Positions 10,578-21,168 of a stretch of 64,000 bases of DNA are shown one piece after another. Made by a program: the position numbers and the translations under genes. The stretch's first letter is position 1, and each line of letters starts with the position of its first letter. The notes beneath the pieces are model-generated. The model was not told the origin of the DNA and did no database searches. It worked only from the letters and a program-made list of their open reading frames with translations. Source of the DNA: Brasenia schreberi (Eukaryota; Streptophyta; Magnoliopsida; Nymphaeales; Cabombaceae); assembly GCA_036023115.1 (NCBI GenBank), contig JAYKKT010000086.1:10555501-10619500 (forward strand). The letters run 5' to 3'.

Positions 10578-11900
10578 ATGTCAAAATCCAATCCAAGTGA
10601 AGTGTCGAGCCAAGGCTCATGCGCATAAAGTTCTCACTCTAGGAGGGTTTTCAAAAACAAAAAACTAGATGAAATTGAGGACTTGAGAAGGGAGTTTGAG
10701 GCCAAAATCGATGCTCTCAGCCAAGAGGCTGAAGTAGGCGATTCATGTTCATCAAACGGTGAACAAAGGCCTAAGAAAAAATCTGAAAAACCTCGCAAGC
10801 ACAAAGAGGCGTCCGCAATGGAAGGCAACCAATACCACGAGTCCTTCACACAAAAGGACCGTAAAGCCCTACAGTAGTTGCTGAAAGGGCAGAATAAAGA
10901 GAAAAGAAGCTACGCCCTGTCTGATTTCCTTCTTATGGATTACGAAACAGACAGTGACGATGAAATACCGAACTTCCATGGGTATGATGGCATGGGAGAC
11001 CCTAGGTCTCACTTGCAGCTTTTCTCACGTCGAGCCCATAAGAAGAAAAATGACTCGATGAAATGGGTGTATTGGTTCCCTTTATCCCTTAAAGACACAA
11101 CTGCCAAATGGTTGGCTTCCTACAACTTAAGCTAGTTCGCTACTTTTGAAGAGTTAGCGAATTGCTTTATGCAAAGATTTGCACACAACGTAGAAGTCAC
11201 GCCGACTCTGAATACCTTAAGGGATACAAAGCAAGGCATGAACGAAGACGTACATGCCTTCATTATAAGATGGAGGTCGCTTTTGGGCCAAGTGCGAGAG
11301 CCCATATCCGAAGGATGCGCAGTCATGCTCATCCTAGATAACTTTAAAAGCAAGTTAAAAACCCTTCTCTCGCTCCATGAGATCTCAACTTTTCATAAGT
11401 TGATAAAAAAGGCCTCCCTTTTCGAAACCAACTTACGAAAAGGGACATACGATCACTTGTGAAAAGGAAGTGCCATTTCTAAAACCCGCTTGGAAAAACC
11501 CATCACATACGGGCTACCCACGATGGACAAAGGAGCAAAGCCCCATAAAATCGCCAATGTCTGGGTAGATCCAGGCGTGGCAGGCACTTCCAAAAATTTT
11601 GAAAAGTTAGAAAATAAGAGGGAGCGAAATTTTCAAAAACTGGTTGAAAAACGGGAGTACACTCCGCCGGGGCAACCTGTGTCGGAGGTCCTAGACCTCC
11701 TACTTGCCCAGGGCATGATAGAACTCCCTGAAATCCCCGAAGGAGTCACTTCCAAAGGGGGTATTTAAACCGATTTTGTAAGTATCATCGGCTCAAAGGC
11801 CATGATACCAAACGTTGCTTCTCCCTCTTAAATAAAATTGAGAACTTGATAGCAGAAGACTGGCTCCAGGTCACTGCGGAACCTGAGCCACCTCAAGCTA
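10578..11900 (+). pseudogene. gag: gag of element A (decayed)
   Basis: Capsid precursor of the retrotransposon. The ATG at 10578 follows the leader; residues beginning MSKSNPSEV run into a charged, probably coiled-coil segment (EIEDLRREFEAKIDAL). A retrotransposon-gag domain lies at about 10900-11450 (FHGYDGMGDPRSHLQLF, WVYWFPLSLKDTTAKWL, FIIRWRSLL). The nucleic-acid-binding knuckle at about 11774-11818 reads C-x2-H-x4-H-x4-C, the usual Tat form. It is broken by a stop at 10624, by TAG at about 10875 and 11133, TGA at about 11459, and a one-base frameshift in the G-run near 11755 just before the knuckle. Confidence 0.85.
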
Positions 11901-13443
11901 TCTTCAAGGAACCCTTTCCCAAACACGCCAGTGGTAGTGGAAAAGGAAAGGAGGTATGTACCCTCACCATTTTCAAGGAACTAGCGTAAAAACCAGAACC
12001 TGGTCGACCCACTTGTGCGCCCATTCTTGTACTGTACAAGAAGCCCGCCCAAGTCGTCATTCGGGGGCCACCAAAAGTGGAATCCCCAGTAAAAACAGCT
12101 TTGAAAATCCAAAGTTCTCCTCAGCTCATCCTTAGAGCCAAAATTAGCGCGAACCCTAGGCTGGTTGTGGGGGAAGTCACTAGATCCGGGAGGATCTACC
12201 AACCCCCGCACCTTCAAGGTGCTCAAAAGGTGGTCAGTGTGCCTGGCCCCTCAAAAGCATGTATCCCTAGTGGTCTGCCAAAAGCAGATAAGGACAAAGT
12301 CATCCTAAATCCTTATGACTTCGAAAACCACCTTTCAAAGATTCCTATTCACATGTCTATCTTAGAGCTTATAAAAACTTCGCCTAGGCATAAACTTGTA
12401 TTAGAGAAAATTCTAGAAAGGGCCAAGGTTGATTCGAACATAAGTCCGGAATCCTTGTCTGCCCAAGTGGCTTTATTAGGAGTAAAATCGCCCATCACTT
12501 TCTCGGAAGATGATGTAGACAGACCCTACGAAACCCATAACCAGGCCTTACATATCGAGGTGGTTCGGAATAACCACTCTCTAGACAGGTGCCTAGTCGA
12601 TGGTGGAGGAGGGCTCAACATCCTTCCACTTCATGTGGCGTATAAAATCGGAGTCACCTTGACTTCAATGAACCCAAGCCCCATCATTATCACTGGATAC
12701 GATGGGAATCCGTCTAGACCTTTAGGATCCATCGAACTCCCAATAGAAACGGGAGGGATCGAACACACGGGGGTGTTCCATGTCTTGGACATCCATCCCA
12801 TTATAACCTGTTGCTGGGAAGGCCCTGGATACACAGTTTGTGCGCTGTGCTATCCACCTTCCACAGGTGTGTCAAGATCCCTTTTAGGGACTAGGTCATA
12901 GTGATCCTAGGTGAGAGTCACCCACAACTTCAGGGGATCATAAACTCCCCTTGTTTATCGAGTTCCCAGGCCCACGAGGCTAACCTAGGGCAAATCATGG
13001 TGGAGCCACCTCGGCTCGTGTTAAACAACCCTAGGAAGGTTGTATGTGTGAAGGAGCCGCCCAAAGCAGGCCCCCTCCCGATTCTAACCCTTCTAGGACG
13101 ATCCAAGCATTCCCTATTTCCAAAGCCCCTGAACAAGAGGCCATATGAGCACAATATGGACGATAGCATGTTCCAAGACCACGACTTATATCAAACTTTT
13201 TCAAAAAACAAAAAGTCGTGGAACATATTGTTGAACATGGGCTACACGCCCTACAAAAGTCTAGGGGCACAGAATCAGGGTCTCCTAGAGCCCATCCTTC
13301 CTAGGGCCAACCCAAGCCGATATGGGATCGGCTATACTCCCCGAATACCGCCAGAGCCACCCCCTATGACCACCTGGGTCAAGGGTGCCCCGGAGCCTGC
13401 CTTAGAAGAGACCTACGATTTAGATCTCCTATTCCGAGTCTAA
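11901..13443 (+). pseudogene. pro: Protease region (end of ORF1) of element A
   Basis: Aspartic protease part of the gag-pro frame. The longest open stretch is 12077-12901. The active-site segment reads CLVDGG followed by LNILP, that is Asp in the place of the retropepsin D-[TS]-G motif. The flap/strand block GYDGNPSRPLGSIELP and HTGVFHVLDIHP follow. The frame ends with a stop near 12900 after a frame change; the C-terminal part continues in 12901-13443 and ends RV-stop at 13441-13443. Element C keeps the same end, so this stop is the natural end of ORF1. Confidence 0.8.
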
Positions 13444-13459
13444 CCCGTAGTGTTTTCCC

Positions 13460-13467
13460 TTTGTAGG
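13460..13467 (+). promoter_or_regulatory. Possible intron acceptor between ORF1 and ORF2
   Basis: TTTTCCCTTTGTAG lies between the ORF1 stop and ATGACGGAAGAT, the start of ORF2. Element C has the same arrangement (TTTTCCTTTGTAG then ATGATGGAAGAT at 23919). Ogre elements are known to splice an intron between protease and reverse transcriptase. No donor was proven here. Confidence 0.35.
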
Positions 13468-13468
13468 T

Positions 13469-16400
13469 ATGACGGAAGATCCCTTTTCTAAAAACACAAA
13501 AGCATTTGAAAAGTTTAAAATCAAAAAAATCGAAAAACAAGAAAAACCAAAAACAATAGAAAAACAAAAACTCGAAAATAGAGTGCTTTGTATAGTTCCC
13601 AAAGTTCTTGTTTTACAAAAACCCAAAAAAATCGAAAATTTGGAAAATACCAAAAAGATTTTGTACATAGCTGCTCCTGGTAGGACTTTGACAAAATAAA
13701 AGGATTTCGAAAGAAACGTCGTCTGCATAGCCAGACCAAAAGTTTCGAAATCACTTGAAAATCCAAGTACAAAACCAGGTCATTTTGAAAATCACGCATC
13801 AAATTCCCTCGGGTCTATAGCCCACGAGAATGATCAAAGCCCAGAAGTGGATGTCCTTGAGGAAGATCCCACTTCTGAGCTCCCAGAATTTCATAGAATT
13901 CTCGATTTTGAAAAACCTTCCCAATCAGTAGGAGGAGATTTCATAGAGGTGAACCTAGGGGATGATTCCAATCCCAAAACCATCAAAATAGGCACATGCT
14001 TGCATGAAACCGAAAGGTTAGCATTCATTGCATTTCTACAAACCTATTTAGATGTGTTTGCATGGATGTATGAAGACATGCCGGGCATAGATCCCAGCAT
14101 TGTCGAGCATCGTCTTCCCTTAGATGCAGGTGTAAAACCCATAAAGTAGAAGCTTAGGAAAATACACCCGAATGTACACACGCAAGTCAAAGAGGGTTTA
14201 GAAGATCTGCTAAAAGCCGGATTTATAAAACCCATTGCGTATTCTGATTGGTTGTCAAATATCGTTGTGGTTCGAAAAACCAATAGGAAAATTCGAATAT
14301 GCATCGATTTCAGAAACCTGAATAAAGCCACTCCTAAGGATAATTATCCTTTACCAAACATAGATTTGATTGTCGATAGTACTGCAAATCATGAAATGTT
14401 TTCATTTATGGATAGCTATTCAGGCTATAATCAAATCAAACTAAATCCACGAGATCAGGGGTCTAACCGCCTTCACAACCCCATGGGGCATGTACTGCTA
14501 TACAGTCATGCCCTTTGGTTTGAAAAATGCCGGCACAACATACCAACGGGCCATGACCACGATCTTCCATGATCAAATTCATGAGCTTGTAGAAGTGTAT
14601 GTAGATGATCTCTTGGCAAAATCCAAAACCCGATGCACTCATATCGAATGTTTACAAAAGATTTTCGAAAGGCTTAGGCTTTACCAAGTAAAGCTAAACC
14701 CTAAAAAATGTGTGTTCGGAGTAGAATCAGGGAAGCTTCTAGGCTTTATGGTAAGCCAAAGGGGAATAGAAGTCGACCCCTCTAAGTGTCGAGCCATCAT
14801 AGACATGGCTCCACCCTCCAATCCCACCCAAATCCGTAGCCTCCAAGGTCGCTTACAATCCGTTCGCCGATTCATATCGAATCTGGCCACTAGATGCGAA
14901 CCCTTCAACAAACTGTTGAGGAAGGGCACGAAATTCTTATGGGATGACGAATGCCAGGAGTCCTTCGAGAGACTGAAGGCATACTTGGTTAATCCCCCCG
15001 TTTTGAACCCTCCAAAGCAAGGAAAACCACTTTTATTATATATCTCCGTGCATGTAAATGCTTTAGGAGCCCTGTTGGCTCAATACGAGGATGACACCCA
15101 TAAGGAATATGCCATCTACTACATTTCGAAAACTCTCTTGGCTTATGAACGAAATTATCAAGCCATGGAGAAGACGTGCTTGGCCCTAGTTTGGGCTTGC
15201 CAGAAATTCAGACACTATTTCCTGGATCATGAGATCTGGATAGTGTCTAAGCTTGATCCAATCAAGCACTTGTTCGAAAAACCCATTCTCAAGGGTAGAT
15301 TGGGCAAATTCTTTCGAAAACCAAGTGTGGAAGATGCACTTCGATGGGGCACGAAACCAACGAGGGGCTCGTGCTGGGGCCATCCTAATCTCCCCTGAAA
15401 AGGGCGAGATTCCCATAGCAGTCCGCTTAGATTTCGAATGTTCCAACAACGTAGCTGAGTATGAAGCACTCATACAAGGCTTAAGAATTTCGAAAACTCT
15501 AGGGGCATCATGCATTGAGATCTTTGGAGATTCGCTCCTTGTCATAAACCAGGTTTTAAAAATTTGGCAAGTACGTAATGAGAAACTACTTCCATATCAC
15601 GAGTTGGCCACTTGATTGGTCCAATCCTTCCAATCGTGTAAACTCACACATGTAGGAAGAGAGGACAATGGCATCGCCGATGCCCTCTCCTCCTTGGGTT
15701 CAGCCCTGAAGGTCGATTCCATTTCAGGGACCAGATCTTTGGAAATATGACATGCGCCCCACCCATCCACACACGACTTGGATATTTGCCAAAATAACCC
15801 AGAGTCTATTGAAAAACCCTGGTTTTATGACATCAAACAGTTTTTAGAAAATGGGGGATTCGCCGAAGATGCCACATCCAAAGATAAGGCATTCATTCGT
15901 AAGATTTCGACCCGATACACCATTCTGGGTGGGGTTTTGTACAAAAAAAGTTTTACCGGCATTCTGCTTAGATGTATCGACCTAGAGGAGGCTAGGATAG
16001 TGATGCACGAGTTCCACGATGGAGAATGTGGAGGACATGTTAATGCCAACATGATGGCAATGAAAATACTTAGAGGGGGCTATTTTTGGTCCACCCTGAA
16101 AAGGGATTGTCACGACCATGTTAGGAAGTGTCATCCATGTCAAGTGCATGGGCACGCCATTCATATCCCATCATCTGCATTGCATTCCGTGGTCAGCCCC
16201 TAGCCATTTACCATGTGGGCGTTTGACATAGTAGGCCCAATATTTTCAAAGGCCTCGAATGGGCATCGATTTATTTTAGTAGCCACAGAGTATTTCTCCA
16301 AGTGGGTGGAAGCCATTTCCCTAACCAATGTAATGGGGCAACATGTGGTGGCTTTCATCCAGAGGAATATCTTGGCTTGATTTGGGGTTCCACGAGACCT

Positions 16401-16570
16401 TGTGTTTGATAATGGTACCCCATTCAAAAATGAGCGGATGGTTAAGTTGTGCAACACGTATGGCATAACTCACCACTTCTCCTCGCCCTACTACCCTCAA
16501 GGCAACGGCCAAGCCGAAGCCACAAACAAGACTCTCATTAGCATAATTGAGAAAACCTTAGAGAAGGGTA
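13469..16570 (+). pseudogene. pol: ORF2 of element A: RT, two RNases H and part of integrase (decayed)
   Basis: It starts with a lysine-rich leader (MTEDPF...). The reverse transcriptase at about 14090-14930 has ICIDFRNLNKATPKDNYPLP, FMDSYSGYNQI and the catalytic YVDD at 14598-14609. The gypsy RNase H follows and lacks acidic residues at the usual positions. The archaeal-type RNase H (MHFDGA, YEALIQGL, FGDSLLVINQ, REDNGIADALSS) has its acidic residues. Integrase has the HHCC finger (HEFHDGECGGH ... CHPC) and DDE residues up to GQAEATNKT, then is cut by LTR B. Damage: TAG at 14147, a frameshift near 14458, a 176-bp deletion near 15307, and stops at about 15614, 15748, 16201 and 16378. Confidence 0.88.
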
Positions 16571-16669
16571 GTGTAGACGGGCGAAAAATCCCCGCCTCTC
16601 ACCTTTTCAGGGCTCAGAGCGGATCCTCTCGTGCGTCTAAGGCCTTATTTATGCAAACAGGGCGTGCCA

Positions 16670-16788
16670 GCTAGCTTACCTAAGCTAGCGAAGATATATT
16701 TAACACTGACTTCTAAACGTGGCGACTGTGAGCAAGTGAGCTCTTGTCGTCGCAGACCTTCTTGCACCGATGCGCAAGAGTCAGTCTG
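16670..16788 (-). other. U5 double stem-loop module, element B copy
   Basis: Stem 2 arms are GCTAGCTTA (16670-16678) and TAAGCTAGC (16681-16689). Stem 1 outer arms are CAGAC (16753-16757) and GTCTG (16784-16788), with inner CTTGC/GCAAG. Length and spacing equal those of element A. Confidence 0.8.
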
Positions 16789-17185
16789 TACGCTTTGCAA
16801 AAATCGAGTTTTGGGAGAGAAAGCCTACGAAGCGGTTCGAGGTGTCTAATTCGGGTCTTTTAGATGCGATTGCATGTTTTAGATCACGTGGATTTGCACG
16901 TGCCTAAGTCTTTTCTTTTATCCCTTTTCGGGCCACCTAGTTTGTGTGTTATGAACACTCCACTACATGGGCGAATTCGAGCGGGGCTTGCTTTGATGCA
17001 ATATGCGTCCTACCTCGTGGTATGGCGTAGATGCAATGCAAACTCACGCTACTCCAAAGGGAAAACCCGAATGTAAAGACAATACTGAAGGGAAATAACC
17101 GAAGGAAAATAACCGAAGGGAAATGACTTGAAATATAAATGCCGAAGGGAGATATATATATGAGCCCTTACTCGGGTCTTGCAAA

Positions 17186-17770
17186 TAAGAGCGAAGGCTC
17201 AATGTGGGTGCGTGCTTGAAGGAAAAGACTTACACACACGACATGAAATTAAACCCAAATATAAATTGCAGTATGGCCTTAACTAAGGTCTTGGGAGTAA
17301 GAGCGAAAGCTCAATGTGTGTGAGAGTGCTTGAATTGAAAGACTTACACACACGACATGAAATTAAACCCAAATATAACTGCAATAGGCCTTGACTAAGG
17401 TCTTGGGAGTAAGAGCGAAAGCTCAATGTGTGTGAGAGTGCTTGAATTGAAAGACTTACACACACGACATGAAATTAAACCCAAATATAACTGCAATAGG
17501 CCTTGACTAAGGTCTTGGGAGTAAGAGCGAAATCTTAATGTGTGAGAGAGTGCTTGAATTGAAAGACTTACACACACGACATGAAATGAAACCCAAATAG
17601 TATAGGTCGGCCCTTACTTGGGTCTTTCAAATAAGAGCGAAGGCTCAATGTGTGTGAGAGTGCTTGAATTGAAAGACTCACCCACACGACATGAAATGAA
17701 ACCCAAATAGTATAGGTCGGCCCTTACTTGGGTCTTTCAAATAAGAGCGAAGGCTCAATGTGTGTGAGTG
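17186..17770 (-). repeat. LTR tandem array of ~112-bp units (6 units)
   Basis: GAGCG cores on the plus strand start at 17189, 17301, 17413, 17525, 17635 and 17745, giving periods of 112, 112, 112, 110 and 110. Two neighbouring units are nearly identical, which points to recent expansion. Five of six keep both GAGC and GCTC arms; the unit at 17525 has lost the second arm. Confidence 0.9.
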
Positions 17771-20134
17771 CTTGAATTGAAAGACAACGCACCCAACTTA
17801 AGCGAAAACCCTACAAAAATGAAAGTATATGTATATACTTATGTATTAGGGGCTGATTAGGCCCGTGTGTGTTCAAAATCGTGCACAACTAAGAGAGTGC
17901 ACGTGTGTGGGTGTGCCAAGCCACGTTATTACAAGCGGAGGAGACTATGCTCCGTTATTACAACCCCGTATCGAATTGAATCTCAAGTAAGTATACAACT
18001 AAAGACCGAGTTAGGCACTTACTAGTAGCTGGTCCATAGAGGCCTTGCTTGAGCGTGGGCTTGGCCTTAGCGTTGGGCTGCAAACGGGGGCTCCGTGAGG
18101 GCGAACGACAAAGGGTGCTGACCGGCTGCTAATGGGGTGCGGGATGGGCGCCTTGGAGATGGCCGGCTGCAAGCAAGGGTGTCACCTTGATGTGGGGGAT
18201 TAAAGGGGCTAGGCAAGGTCACTAGGAGAGGATATAGTGTTAGGGAGTATGGCCCTAAGGGGAGCCTAAGGGAGGATCGAATGGGACACCTAGGGGAAAA
18301 GGGGTGGCTGGCCGGATGGAAGGGATAGTCGGTTGGAGTGGCCGACTAGAGAAATATGGTGGTGGCGGGCTGCTAGGATAGCTATGGGTGGAGTATGGGA
18401 AGGAGGCTAGCTAGGTGATGAGGCTAGGTGGTAGTGGGGGGTAGTGGGTGTAAGGGAGTGCAATGGGGAGATCTTAGGAAGTCTAATAGGGTGGCCGGGT
18501 GTAGCTAGGGTAGTTAGGTAGTGGCGGGTAGTTAGGGTGACTAAGGCTTGGCCGAGTGGGAGTGGTGGCGGGTAGTGGCTGATATTAGGGTAAGGTGGTG
18601 GTATGGTGGGTGGGTGGCTGGGAGTGGAGAGGGAGTAGAGAAGGAGCTAGGTAGAGTGTGGGGTACTAACCGGATGAAGACGCGGCGGGTGGTTGAGGAG
18701 TAGCCGGATGTGGGGGTTCGGCTGGTTCGGTCGGGTGAAGAGGATGATGATGGAGGGGGCTTCGGCTGGAATGGTGGTGGCGGTGGTGGAGCAGGTGGAG
18801 CTTGGGGAAGTGGGGGAAGGAGAGGACCCGGCTGGGCTTGGGGAAGGCTTCTAGCTTGGAAAACCCGCCCCCAAGGGGGGGGGGTTTATATAGGGATGGG
18901 TAGGTCGGTTAGGGCTGGGTTTGGGGTAGTGGTTAGGTGGTTTAGGTAGGGTGGTATGAAGATAAGGTGGGCTGGAAAGGGTAGGGCCAGATATTTTAAA
19001 TACTAGTGGTTTGGGTAGATTGTGGGCTAGGGGTGGTTTAGGGGTTTAGGGGTTTAGGGTTTGGTTAGGTGGTTGGGTTCTAGGGTGAGGTTTAGTGAGC
19101 TAGGTTAGGTGATTAGGCTAGGTTTAGGCTAGGTTTAGGGAAATTAACCTGGGTTTAGGGAAGGATTAGGGAAGTGGGTTGGGTGATTAGGTTGGGATTA
19201 GGCCGGGATTAGGGAAGTGGGTTAGGTGATTAGGCTCAGATTAGGGGTGGATTAGGGTGGAAGGCTAGGATTAGGTGTTTTGGGTTAGGTTTAGGTGAAG
19301 GAGCTCCCTTTGCATGGCCCATAGACCTTAACCACCTCATGTTGGTGCAGCCCTAGGTTAGGTTTTGGCTAATTACAAGCTTAAACCCACTCAATTAGGC
19401 TAACCCACATGATTAACCCCAAACTTGACACACAAGTCAAGCTTAATTACAACACTCTTGATCTTATCCATCCCCACTCTCTCTCATGCCCATAATCCTA
19501 CGTGAAATTCAAGTGGGCCCGACCTTCATTTATGAGAAGGTGATGTGGGCCATGGATATGGATATTGGATTGGATCTCTGGATCCAAATCAAAATCCAAG
19601 TCCACATATGGGTTTGGATTGGGATCTGGATATCTATGGTCCAGATCCGATCCAAACTGAACTCTGACTCCTTCGAGCTGTGTTCGAAACGGACGATTTG
19701 TGCGGGGTCTGACAGCATCAGCACTCCGTCTGCGTTGGGTCTTCGCCAATATGATCGTCCGCCTCCGTTTCTGCCTTCCGGAGATGACTTCAAATGACAT
19801 TTTGATAATAACAGGGTCTTGGACGTTCGAGATCCTTGGGGTATGAATTTGATACAAGAGTTGTTGTGCCGGGCTCGACATGTGCTCCGGTTCTGGGCTC
19901 TTCTTAGCTCTCCTGGTCCTGTCTGGATTAGGCCAAGCTGCTTCGGGGTTTCAAAAACGTGTTTTAAAAGGTTTTCAAAAGCCATATTATATATTTTTGA
20001 AATATGAAGTTTAAAACGTATGTACAGGGTTGTCTGGAAGGCTCCTGGGTTTCCAGACTCAAAATAGCCCTTTGGGGCTGCTTTTACAAAACCAGATGAA
20101 TTTGAGAAATTCGTGGGATTTCGGGGTGTTTACA

Positions 20135-21168
20135 GATGCCCCTCTTTGGCCTTGTCCAAATAGATTTGAATAAGGGCAAAGATGACAAACACCCCCTTCA
20201 ATGTCTCCCTAGATCTATCCACGAAGAACATGGGATCGTCCCCATTTTTAGCAAAAATCTCAATTTACAAACTCTGGTAGGAGGAGATATCACGCCAAAG
20301 GGTTATACTATGGAATCTGGTCCTAAAATGGGATCATGTTCATGCAAGTACCATGCATGGAATGCAAATGACATGGGTGTGGTGCCAAAAGTGGCGACCT
20401 CCCAGGGACCAGATGTGGTCGAACTCTAGAGACTTACAAGGCCTACTGCTCCAAGTGAGCAAATCCTATGCTGTTCGATGTTCGGTTTTCAAAACTTATT
20501 TACAAAAGTTATTTACAAAAGGGACAACTGTCTTGAGCCTCGATCCTAAGGATCTCGAGCTCTTCGTGTTTGCCCTTGTTTGAGTCTTAACACTCGTTTA
20601 TCTAGCGGAGGTTTTATAAGAAAACAAGGCATATTTCAAATTCCTACGCCTTACTTGAAACGTCGAATTCTCAAACAAGATGAAATTCAAGTAAGTAAAT
20701 CCTATTTTTACTTTAGGATTCCTCGAAATGAACTATGCTTTAGCTTGGGATAAGCTAGGGATGAGAAAGAGATACCACGGTCCCTTCTGAAGCGTCCCGT
20801 GGTTTAAGGCATAGAAGGCGGAAAACTGCTCTTTTTTTGAGCTTTTTGGCCTCTTTTTCCTTTTTTTCATCGAGGGTCTCCCTTTGGGAGTATTTTTTCT
20901 TTAATCCCTCTTTTTTATAAGAGAATCGATTTTTCTTTTAAATTCTGGTTTCTTTCTTTTGGAAAGAGACTTTGAATGGGAAATTCCCTTTCGTTTTGGG
21001 CCTTTGTTTTCTTTTTTGGAAGGAGAAGAGAAGAGGGGAGGACTTATCCCAAGCCTACACTCGATCCATTCCAGATCAGCCTATTTAGAAATAGCACGTA
21101 CTACTTGCAAGTATCTTGCTATATTGAACTAGGCCTTTCTTTGTAAGAAGAAGGATTTTGAAATGTAA
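20135..21168 (-). other. 3' noncoding region of element B
   Basis: It lies between integrase and 3' LTR. The polypurine tract is next to the LTR (CCCCTCTTT on + at about 20139-20147, minus-strand AAAGAGGGG). The region matches 27700-28859 of C and 53756-54612 of E. It carries purine- and A-rich stretches and the stem-loop at 20774-20803. No open frame in it is shared between copies. Confidence 0.7.
20774..20803 (-). other. Conserved 3' noncoding stem-loop, element B copy
   Basis: Arms ACCACGG (20774-20780) and CCGTGGT (20797-20803) are perfectly complementary, with a short inner CTTC/GAAG pairing. The arms are unchanged in C (28196-28225) and E (54394-54423) although the loop differs. Confidence 0.6.

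Larger units (their letters stand above)
7140..16571 (+). mobile_element. Element A: Tat-lineage Ty3/gypsy retrotransposon, 3' end lost
   Basis: Order on the plus strand is 5' LTR, primer binding site, gag, protease, reverse transcriptase, degenerate gypsy RNase H, archaeal-type RNase H and integrase. That order, with a second RNase H between the first and the integrase, is the mark of the Tat lineage (Ogre/Retand). The integrase is cut at 16571 by the 3' LTR of element B. The rest of integrase, the 3' region and the 3' LTR are not found in place. Many stops, two frameshifts and a 176-bp deletion make it non-functional. Confidence 0.9.
16572..20134 (-). mobile_element. 3' LTR of element B (3563 bp)
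   Basis: Ends are TGTAGACG at 16572 and GTGTTTACA at 20134 on the plus strand, i.e. TGTAAACACC...CTACA on the minus strand. It is the same subfamily as the LTR of element A; it is about 270 bp longer, mostly because its hairpin array has six units rather than four. TATA (TTTATATA on +) is at 18885-18892, a telo-box-like TTTAGGGTTT at 19053-19062, and CACTTAC (donor-like GTAAGTG on minus) at 18016-18022. Internal Gly-rich open frames are not genes. Confidence 0.92.

Noticed and set aside
17186..17770. CRISPR-like regular array
   Set aside because: The units are direct tandem repeats without unique spacers, within a plant LTR.
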